From assembly GCA_913031335.1 (NCBI GenBank), contig CAJWGI010000062.1, positions 1 to 7,354 of the forward strand: a stretch of DNA of 7,354 nucleotides, given 5' to 3'. Both the position numbers and the translations under genes were made by a program. The DNA comes from an uncultured Anaerolineales bacterium. GTDB taxonomy: Bacteria; Chloroflexota; Anaerolineae; Anaerolineales; UBA11657. Positions 1 through 4,908 of this stretch are shown here, piece by piece (position 1 is the first letter of the stretch; each line of letters opens with the position of its first letter). The notes under the pieces are model-generated. The model saw only the letters and a program-made list of their open reading frames with translations. It searched no databases and was not told the origin of the DNA.

Positions 1-432
1 CTCCTCGCGCTGCAGTGTCATGCGGAAGGTGTGCGTGGACTGGCTGCTGTCGAACAGGCCGCTCGATTGGAAGCGCGTCTCGCGCACGCGCACGCTGGCG
101 CGCTCCTCGCCGACGTCCGTCTCGATCACTTGAAGCTGACCGCCTTCGCGCTCGTCAATGCCGAACTCCCAGGGGTAATCCAACACCAGCTCTGCGAATG
201 CCTCTGCAGAGTCCGGGTGTCCCGGAAGCTGTGGCGAGAGATAGCCATAAGCACGCCCAAAATCGCGCTGCCGCAGCGCGAGCAGGTAATTGTGGGCCAC
301 CCCCTCAGGCGTCCCCTCAGATTGGTACACCGGCTCGGGGAGCGAGCGCGCCAGCAGGAATGCGCTCACCACGAGGGCTAGCGCGCCGGCCACAATCGCA
401 ATCAGGAACTTGTCGGTCTGATGCTGCGCCAT
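1..432 (-). CDS. Membrane-anchored protein of unknown function (partial, 3' end outside window)
   Basis: The reverse-strand frame from the ATG at 432 stays open to the window edge, giving 144 residues with no stop. After a short polar start (MAQHQTDK), residues 9-28 form one strongly hydrophobic segment ending in an Arg, which reads as a signal anchor with the rest outside the membrane. The following part (from about residue 40, EGVAHNYLLALRQRDFGRAY) has the pattern 'YL.AL...D...AY..LS' seen in small extracytoplasmic NTF2-like or DUF4878-like domains; that resemblance is inference. It begins 9 bp after the transporter stop codon, so it is probably co-transcribed with it. No Shine-Dalgarno is visible before the ATG, suggesting translational coupling. 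Opposite-strand frames here are Arg/Ala-rich and look like shadows. Specific function unknown. Confidence 0.72.
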   Translation of the reverse strand, partial: MAQHQTDKFLIAIVAGALALVVSAFLLARSLPEPVYQSEGTPEGVAHNYLLALRQRDFGRAYGYLSPQLPGHPDSAEAFAELVLDYPWEFGIDEREGGQLQVIETDVGEERASVRVRETRFQSSGLFDSSQSTHTFRMTLQREE

Positions 433-441
433 TGCCGCATG

Positions 442-1743
442 TCAGCGCGCGAGGTACTCCCTGGCGAGATGCTCACCCCGGGCTACATCGACTCGCGCTA
501 GGAAGAACGCTCCCAGGATAAACAGAACCAGCACCGAGAGAATGCCGGTGCGCACGTTGCCGGTCATCAGGGTAACCGTTCCCATCAGTGAAGGCCCGAC
601 AACCGCGGCGAATTTCCCGAGCATATTGTAGAAGCCAAAGAACTCCGCCGACTTTCCGGCCGGGATGAGACGGGTGTACAGGCTGCGGCTAAGCGCCTGG
701 ATGCCGCCCTGGAAAAGCGCCACCATCACCGCAAGCGTATAGAAATGCCAGGTTTCCTGCATGAAATAGCCCAGAAAGGTGATGACTACGTAGCCGCCAA
801 TGGCGTACATAATAGCCGTTTTCACGCCGATGCGAGCGGCAAAGCGGTAGTAGAGAAGCGCGGCCGGAAAGGCGATGAATTGCACCAGCAGCAGCGCGGT
901 TATAAGCGCGCTGCTGTCAAAGCCCAGCGACATGCCGTAGTCCACCGCCATGCGCACAATCGTATCCACCCCATCGATGTAGAACCAGTATGCCAGCAGA
1001 AAAAGCCCCACCACGTTCAGGTGGCGGATGTCGCGCAGAGTCGCCCAGAGTTGCTTCCAGCCGGATACTATGGCCTCACCCAGCCCGACGGGCGCGTAAA
1101 TGCCCTTCTCGTGTACGAAGAGGAAGATTGGAATTGAGAACAGCGCCCACCACACCGCCACGGTGATGAAAGAAATCCTGATGGCAGTGGACCCATCGGG
1201 AATTCCGAATAGTGCCGGCTGCAGGAACATAACCACGTTCAGGGCAAAGAGCAGCCCGCCGCCGATATAACCCCACGCGAAGCCGAGAGTGGAAACATAA
1301 TCCACCTTCTCCTTGCGCGCGATTCCGGGCAAAAGCGAATCATAGAAAATGTTGCCGCTAGAAAAACCGACCGCGGCGAGCACGTAGAACAACACCGCCA
1401 TGCGCCACTGGCCCTGCTGCACCATCCAAAGGCCGCCAGTCATTATGATACCCAGGAATGCGAACAGGGCCAGGAATTTCTTTTTCGCCGTACCCCTATC
1501 AGCCACCGCGCCGAGAAACGGCGCCAGCGCCGCCACGATGATAGAGCCGATCGAATTAGCCATGCCCAGATAGAATGTGCTCTCGTTCGGGTTGTTCGGA
1601 TTCGCCCAGTATTCTTTGAAGAACAGGGGGAAGAAGCCGGCCATCACCGTGGTGGCAAAAGCCGAGTTTGCCCAATCGTACAGCGCCCACGAACGCCAGG
1701 CTCGTTTGTCATCGCGTGGGGCCGAGTCAGTCGCTGCATTCAC
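442..1743 (-). CDS. MFS transporter, UMF1 / Atg22-like family
   Basis: A 433-residue inner-membrane protein with about twelve hydrophobic segments (roughly residues 26-45, 57-81, 89-109, 115-137, 151-175, 189-211, 243-262, 277-298, 306-327, 334-350, 371-394, 398-418). Two signatures place it in the UMF1 family, relatives of yeast vacuolar amino-acid effluxer Atg22: YDWANSAFATTV at 22-33, and the ALSRSLYTRLIP stretch at 350-361 followed by SAEFFGFYNMLGKF at 365-378. Length is normal for the family. Substrates of bacterial members are mostly unknown; export of amino acids or other small molecules is inference. The start is a GTG, supported by a strong GGAGGT eight bases upstream, the only clear Shine-Dalgarno in the window. 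It lies 69 bp downstream of surE and 9 bp upstream of the next gene. A short dyad at 1761-1782 lies just ahead of its ribosome binding site. Confidence 0.95.
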   Translation of the reverse strand: MNAATDSAPRDDKRAWRSWALYDWANSAFATTVMAGFFPLFFKEYWANPNNPNESTFYLGMANSIGSIIVAALAPFLGAVADRGTAKKKFLALFAFLGIIMTGGLWMVQQGQWRMAVLFYVLAAVGFSSGNIFYDSLLPGIARKEKVDYVSTLGFAWGYIGGGLLFALNVVMFLQPALFGIPDGSTAIRISFITVAVWWALFSIPIFLFVHEKGIYAPVGLGEAIVSGWKQLWATLRDIRHLNVVGLFLLAYWFYIDGVDTIVRMAVDYGMSLGFDSSALITALLLVQFIAFPAALLYYRFAARIGVKTAIMYAIGGYVVITFLGYFMQETWHFYTLAVMVALFQGGIQALSRSLYTRLIPAGKSAEFFGFYNMLGKFAAVVGPSLMGTVTLMTGNVRTGILSVLVLFILGAFFLARVDVARGEHLAREYLAR

Positions 1744-1751
1744 CGCGAATT

Positions 1752-1757
1752 ACCTCC
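1752..1757 (-). promoter_or_regulatory. Shine-Dalgarno for the MFS transporter
   Basis: On the minus strand the sequence reads GGAGGT followed by eight bases and the GTG at 1743. This fixes the GTG as the start. It stands out because the other genes in the window have no comparable motif. Confidence 0.85.
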
Positions 1758-1760
1758 GTT

Positions 1761-1782
1761 TTCACACATATGGTCTTGTGAA
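1761..1782. promoter_or_regulatory. 6-bp dyad TTCACA-N10-TGTGAA upstream of the transporter
   Basis: The arms 1761-1766 and 1777-1782 are exact reverse complements separated by 10 bp, in the 69-bp surE-transporter gap and immediately upstream of the Shine-Dalgarno. It could be a repressor operator or a weak hairpin in the mRNA. Six-base arms arise by chance fairly often, so function is unproven. No convincing -10/-35 pair was found with it. Confidence 0.25.
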
Positions 1783-1812
1783 GAATAATGCCTGTAGCAC
1801 CAGCGCATCCAG

Positions 1813-2586
1813 TCAGCCGCTGTCCCCCGTTACCTCCAACTCCCAATCACGCATCTTTTCCATGAAAGAGTATGACGTCAGGTCAAGTTGCAGCGGAGTG
1901 ACCGATACCCAGTTCTCCGCCAGCACTCCAATATCGGTGCCGCTCTCGGCGATGCCGCTGGGCGGGTCGCCTCCAATCCAGTAATAAGGCTCTCCCTGCG
2001 GATCTTCGCGCCGCACCAGCTCATCCTGATAAACGCGCATGCCCTGACGGGTGATTTTAAATCCCTTTATTTGCTCAAGCGGCGCGGCGGGCACATTTAT
2101 GTTCAACACAGTGTAAGTCGGCAGGCCCCGCGCTGCCACCTGCCGGGCCACCTGCAGGCCTAGTTCGGCTGCCGGAGCGTAGCCAATCTCCGCACCGTAT
2201 TCGGTCGAGACGGCGATGCCGGGAATGCGCCAGATGGCCGCTTCCATCGCGGCGGTCACCGTGCCGGAATAGGTGACATCATGACCGAGATTGTGGTGAG
2301 GGTTGATGCCCGAAACCACCATATCAATCGACCGTTCCACCACCCCCAGAAAAGCCAGCGCCACGCAGTCGGAGGGCGCGCCGTCCGTGGTCAGCGCGGG
2401 GCTGCCGTCCGCGAGCGCGGTGGCGTGCACGCGCAGCGGCCGGTGCAGCGTTTTCACGTGGCCGGAGACCGACCAGTTCCGCTCCGGCGCCAGCACGGTC
2501 ACCTCCCCAAGTTCGCGCAGCGCGGCTGCCAGAGCCTGCAGGCCCGGCGCGGCAATGCCATCGTCATTGGTGACCAGAATGTGCAT
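1813..2586 (-). CDS. surE: 5'/3'-nucleotidase SurE
   Basis: A 257-residue cytosolic, metal-dependent phosphatase that removes phosphate from nucleoside monophosphates; in other bacteria it is linked to stationary-phase survival and stress. The family hallmarks are complete: NDDG at residues 7-10 (metal ligands D8, D9), S39 in the NWSVSGH loop, TDGAPSDCV at 67-75, SGIN at 92-95 (ligand N95) and NLGHDVTYSGT at 99-109. The positions D8, D9, S39 and N95 equal those of the structurally studied Thermotoga enzyme. I chose the ATG at 2586 because SurE proteins start directly with M-x-ILVTNDDG; an in-frame GTG at 2595 would add only three residues. It follows the HELTH protein by 52 bp and precedes the transporter by 69 bp. 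All key residues are present, so it should be active. Confidence 0.96.
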   Translation of the reverse strand: MHILVTNDDGIAAPGLQALAAALRELGEVTVLAPERNWSVSGHVKTLHRPLRVHATALADGSPALTTDGAPSDCVALAFLGVVERSIDMVVSGINPHHNLGHDVTYSGTVTAAMEAAIWRIPGIAVSTEYGAEIGYAPAAELGLQVARQVAARGLPTYTVLNINVPAAPLEQIKGFKITRQGMRVYQDELVRREDPQGEPYYWIGGDPPSGIAESGTDIGVLAENWVSVTPLQLDLTSYSFMEKMRDWELEVTGDSG

Positions 2587-2593
2587 GGCCAGC

Positions 2594-2622
2594 ACTTTAC
2601 CGCAGCGCGGAGATTACGACAA
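2594..2622 (-). promoter_or_regulatory. Possible surE promoter, TTGTCG-N17-TAAAGT
   Basis: On the minus strand a -35-like TTGTCG (2622-2617) and a -10-like TAAAGT (2599-2594) are separated by 17 bp; each matches the sigma-70 consensus at four of six positions. The -10 lies seven bases before the surE ATG, so a transcript would begin at or next to the start codon. That geometry resembles the divergent promoters near 3400-3474. It is weak as a prediction on its own. Confidence 0.3.
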
Positions 2623-2638
2623 GCAACGCAGCGCGAAG

Positions 2639-3175
2639 TCAGCGCACATCGGCAAGGTATTCGCACCAGATGGAATCGGGGTGCCCGGCGCTCACATGCT
2701 GACAAGCGCTCTGCACAATGGCGGCCTGCTGCTCGAGATTGAAGTTCTGCAGCTGCCAGCCCTGTCGGCGGCGGCGGCGCAAACCCTCCTCCCCACCAAA
2801 ATCGTAAACTTGTGCGCCTTCACGCAGGTGCGCCGCCAGTGCAAAGAGCAGATAGCGCCAGCCCATACGCTGGAATTGCCACACATGGGTGAGTTCATGC
2901 TGCAACCATGCAATGCTTGCAGCGGGTATCTCCCCCGGCTGTTCCGCCGGATGGAGCAGCCGCACGGGAAAGAAACAATGGAAACCCAGTGCGATGGCGT
3001 TATGCTGCTGCGCCGGGCGGGGCCGCATGGCTCTCAGTCGCCGCGCCCAATCGTCCGCCGCATTCGCCCACCGCGCGCCCTCGTGCACGCGCACGCGGCC
3101 ATATTCAATGCAGCCGGCAAACACAGTGCGCGCGGCGCGCATTTCCCAGCCATGCAACCCGCGGCTAGTCGCCAT
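2639..3175 (-). CDS. Small HELTH zinc-metallopeptidase-like protein (Vgr-related / DUF4157-like)
   Basis: A 178-residue protein with a zinc-binding HExxH motif, HELTHVWQ at residues 93-100, and a later NLEQQAAIV stretch (146-154) whose Glu could be a third ligand. The N-terminal part (LHGWEMRAARTVF...IEYGRVRVH, about 7-31) matches my recollection of Vgr-related proteins, which carry 'L.P.E...AR.VFG..I.Y..VR.H' before the same motif; DUF4157-type domains share HELTH. No signal peptide or membrane segment is seen, so it is probably cytosolic. Target and proteolytic activity are unknown. The frame extends upstream to an ATG at 3235, but those 20 residues lie inside the cysteine-protein gene in another frame. 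I prefer the ATG at 3175, which overlaps that gene's end by 11 bp and suggests coupling. No secretion or tail-protein genes are nearby. Confidence in the gene is good, in its role low. Confidence 0.75.
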   Translation of the reverse strand: MATSRGLHGWEMRAARTVFAGCIEYGRVRVHEGARWANAADDWARRLRAMRPRPAQQHNAIALGFHCFFPVRLLHPAEQPGEIPAASIAWLQHELTHVWQFQRMGWRYLLFALAAHLREGAQVYDFGGEEGLRRRRRQGWQLQNFNLEQQAAIVQSACQHVSAGHPDSIWCEYLADVR

Positions 3176-3377
3176 CCGCGCCGGCGGGCGCGTGGCCGTC
3201 GCATTGCAGCACCGGCAGGCGCGGGTATTTTTCATAATGGGGCCGAGTTTTCGCGAGGCCGCACATCACGAAAACGCTGCCGCGGGCACTTTCAACCACC
3301 CGTCGGTGCGTGCAACTGGCGCACAACCCCGCCGCGGAAAGAGCCGCTGCGGACGGCGGCGGTGTGGGTGCGGTCAT
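3165..3377 (-). CDS. Small four-cysteine protein, possible zinc-binding
   Basis: A 70-residue protein with an Ala/Pro-rich start and a conserved-looking core: CASC at residues 19-22, RGSVFVMCGLA at 32-42 and KYPRLPVLQCDGH at 50-62. Cysteines 19, 22, 39 and 59 could form one zinc or iron site. I recognise the pattern 'C..C.H.R...RGS.F.LC.....DPRF.KYP.LPV..C.G' from small uncharacterised bacterial proteins; no function is known to me. The ATG at 3377 is chosen because it overlaps the stop of a nine-codon leader frame (ATGA). The frame stays open upstream to 3452, but that part crosses the putative promoter. No Shine-Dalgarno is evident. It is the first gene of the minus-strand block and overlaps the HELTH gene. 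Confidence 0.7.
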   Translation of the reverse strand: MTAPTPPPSAAALSAAGLCASCTHRRVVESARGSVFVMCGLAKTRPHYEKYPRLPVLQCDGHAPAGADGD

Positions 3378-3403
3378 AGCTGCCTGCTGCAATCCGGGGC
3401 CAT
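3374..3403 (-). other. Nine-codon leader frame (MAPDCSRQL) ahead of the cysteine protein
   Basis: The ATG at 3403 is placed six bases after the predicted minus-strand -10 box, exactly where the plus-strand gene has its own start codon. It opens a frame for MAPDCSRQL whose TGA overlaps the ATG of the cysteine protein (ATGA). If the transcript is leaderless, ribosomes loading on this ATG could reach the main gene by termination-reinitiation. Such short frames also arise by chance. Confidence 0.3.
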
Positions 3404-3409
3404 GGCGGC

Positions 3410-3418
3410 ATGATACCA
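3410..3418 (-). promoter_or_regulatory. Extended -10 box TGGTATCAT, minus-strand block
   Basis: On the minus strand TGG precedes TATCAT (five of six matches to TATAAT), giving an extended -10 that can work without a good -35. Transcription would start about position 3403, on the ATG of the nine-codon leader. It mirrors the plus-strand element. Confidence 0.5.
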
Positions 3419-3456
3419 TAGCGCTCACGGCGGCCATCTCGCTCGCAACCACACTG

Positions 3457-3465
3457 TGCTATCAT
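3457..3465 (+). promoter_or_regulatory. Extended -10 box TGCTATCAT, plus-strand operon
   Basis: TGC followed by TATCAT (five of six matches to TATAAT) ends six bases before the ATG at 3472, so the predicted transcription start is that ATG itself: a leaderless mRNA. No good -35 is seen 17 bp upstream (TCTCGC). The absence of a Shine-Dalgarno before 3472 agrees with leaderless initiation. Confidence 0.5.
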
Positions 3466-3471
3466 GCCGCC

Positions 3472-4155
3472 ATGCAGGCCGCCACTGCCCGCTGCACCCG
3501 CATCGCCAACATCGGAGCAGGCCGCACGCGCGCATGGCTGCAGAGCGCAATTGTGCCGCAAGCCGGGCAATTCGTGCTCGCGCGCTACTGGCCCGGTCTT
3601 GACCCCTACCTGAGCAGCGCGGTTTTCCCGGCAGCGTTGACGAGCGATGGCTTTGCGCTTGAGCTTCCGTCCGACGACGCGACGCTGCCGTACCTCGTCC
3701 CGGGGGCGGATGTGCGGCTCACCGGCCCGTTCGGGCAGCCGATGCCAATGCGCCATCAACCCGATAGCCGCATTCTATTCATCTGCGCCCGCAACCCGCA
3801 CCACCTGTTGCCGCTGGCGCAGCAGGCTCTGCAAGCAGGCGCGGACATCACCCTGCTCCTGGAGCGTCCATATCCACTGCAAACGCTGGACGCGCGCATC
3901 GAAGCGCGCCACGGCGAGCTGCTCACATTGCTGCGCAACCACCTCGCCTGGGCGGAAAAGGTATTCGTCGATTGCCTGCCTGGAGCGAGGATGCGCGCCA
4001 CACTGCAGCCGCTGGCCGGCGACAGCTACGCCCTCTTCGCCGAAGCGCTTCCCTGTGGCACGGGTGCCTGTCAGGGTTGCGCGGTGCCGGGCGCAAAGGG
4101 CTACCAGTTGGCCTGCGTCAACGGGCCGTTTTTTCGCCTCTCCGCGCTGGCCTGA
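3472..4155 (+). CDS. PyrK-like iron-sulfur protein (divergent DHOD electron-transfer subunit)
   Basis: A 227-residue protein shaped like PyrK, the FAD/[2Fe-2S] subunit that passes electrons from dihydroorotate dehydrogenase B to NAD. The C-terminal cluster motif is complete: C195, C200, C203 and C215 in CGTGACQGC and LACVNGPFF, as in PyrK. AGQF (31-34) and LTGPFGQ (83-89) match the FAD-domain framework. However, the flavin-binding R-x-Y/F-S motif is replaced by YLSSAVFPA (46-54), and the GGGxGxAPL nucleotide loop by CARNPHHLLPL (105-115). FAD and NAD binding are therefore doubtful. The frame is open back to 3310, but I chose the ATG at 3472 because the family-like sequence begins there and a promoter lies just upstream. 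It is first of four tightly packed genes, with a PyrD-like protein third. Probably an electron carrier for that partner; not confidently pyrimidine synthesis. Confidence 0.78.
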   Translation: MQAATARCTRIANIGAGRTRAWLQSAIVPQAGQFVLARYWPGLDPYLSSAVFPAALTSDGFALELPSDDATLPYLVPGADVRLTGPFGQPMPMRHQPDSRILFICARNPHHLLPLAQQALQAGADITLLLERPYPLQTLDARIEARHGELLTLLRNHLAWAEKVFVDCLPGARMRATLQPLAGDSYALFAEALPCGTGACQGCAVPGAKGYQLACVNGPFFRLSALA

Positions 4156-4158
4156 CCG

Positions 4159-4908
4159 ATGACAGACGTGCTCTGCATCGTTGCCCATCCTGACGATGAG
4201 ACGCGCCTCTGCGGCGGTGTCATCGCCCTCTTGATCTCGCGCGGGGCGCTAGTGCGGCTGCTCTGCCTGACGCGTGGCGAGGGCGGTGAACTGGGCGATC
4301 CGCCGCTCGCAGAGCGCGCTAATCTGGGGCAAGTGCGCGAACAGGAACTGCGCTGCGCCGCCCGGGCGCTCGGGATTAATTCCGTGACTTTCATGGATTA
4401 TGTGGACCCTCCTGTCGACGCGGATGATGAAGTTTCCGCGCCAACACACCACCCCGACGAACTTACCGAACAGCTCGCCGCGCAAATCCGGCTGCACCGG
4501 CCCGCAGCGGTACTCGGGCACGGCAGCAACGGTGAGTACGGCCACCCGGCCCACCGGTTGCTGCACCGCTTGACGCGGCGGGCGGTGCAAGCGCTCGAGT
4601 CCAATCCGCCGCTGCTCTATTCTTTCTCAGCCCATTTCCCCGGGCACGGTTATCCGCGCCTGGCGAACCGAGACGACCCGGCCCACCTGATTGTGAACGT
4701 GGAGCCGGTTCTCGAGCGCGTCATCGCCGCGGCGCAATGCCACCGCACCCAACACGCGCTCTTCGTGCGCCGGCAGACGAAGCGCAGCGGACGGAAAGTG
4801 ACTGTCGCCGAGATTGTGCGCACCACTCCGCTGGAAGGCGTGCGCCGCCAGCTGCCGGATGCGGAGGGCACGCCCGACGATATCTTCACCCGCCGGTTGC
4901 AGCCATGA
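4159..4908 (+). CDS. PIG-L (LmbE-type) zinc deacetylase
   Basis: A 249-residue cytosolic protein of the PIG-L family, whose members remove N-acetyl groups from GlcNAc-containing compounds (GlcNAc-inositol in MshB, GlcNAc-malate in BshB). The metal motif AHPDDE is at residues 9-14 (H10 and D13 as ligands, D12 as general base by analogy with MshB), and the second motif HGSNGEYGHPAH at 121-132 supplies the remaining histidines (H132 ligand, H129 catalytic by analogy). RGEGGELG (39-46) is also typical. Nothing seems missing, so it should be active. The substrate cannot be read from the sequence. It starts three bases after the PyrK-like stop and overlaps the PyrD-like start by four bases (ATGA). 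No Shine-Dalgarno is visible, consistent with coupling. Confidence 0.94.
   Translation: MTDVLCIVAHPDDETRLCGGVIALLISRGALVRLLCLTRGEGGELGDPPLAERANLGQVREQELRCAARALGINSVTFMDYVDPPVDADDEVSAPTHHPDELTEQLAAQIRLHRPAAVLGHGSNGEYGHPAHRLLHRLTRRAVQALESNPPLLYSFSAHFPGHGYPRLANRDDPAHLIVNVEPVLERVIAAAQCHRTQHALFVRRQTKRSGRKVTVAEIVRTTPLEGVRRQLPDAEGTPDDIFTRRLQP

Larger units (their letters stand above)
3401..3474. repeat. Inverted repeat spanning the divergent promoter region
   Basis: Bases 3401-3415 (CATGGCGGCATGATA) are the exact reverse complement of 3460-3474; over 20 bases per arm (3401-3420 and 3455-3474) 18 match. The centre between the perfect arms is 44 bp. Each arm holds, in outward orientation, TATCAT, GCCGCC and an ATG. 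The repeat may reflect duplicated promoter/start modules, a regulator's paired sites, or both. A transcript terminator is unlikely because the loop is long and no T-run follows. Confidence 0.8.

Noticed and set aside
15..521. Plus-strand open frames at the left end
   Set aside because: Arg/Pro/Ala-rich without motifs, and opposite a continuous minus-strand frame with a clear membrane anchor that starts 9 bp after the transporter.
3176..3235. Twenty-residue N-terminal extension of the HELTH protein from the ATG at 3235
   Set aside because: It falls inside the four-cysteine gene in another frame, and family similarity starts only after the ATG at 3175.
2303..3379. Long plus-strand open frame (358 codons) opposite surE and the HELTH gene
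   Set aside because: Arg/Ala/Ser-rich with no domain pattern; it lies opposite surE and the HELTH gene, both of which show family motifs. A typical antisense shadow in GC-rich DNA.
3310..3471. Upstream extension of the PyrK-like protein
   Set aside because: The extension crosses the divergent promoter region and the cysteine-protein gene and has no family-like sequence.
3378..3471. Attachment site or transposon end, given the inverted repeat
   Set aside because: No transposase, integrase or target duplication nearby, and the arms line up precisely with -10 boxes and start codons, which promoters explain better.
4737..4904. Upstream extension of the PyrD-like protein
   Set aside because: It lies entirely inside the deacetylase gene and is low-complexity Arg/Ala/Pro-rich sequence; the ATG at 4905 with an ATGA overlap fits better.
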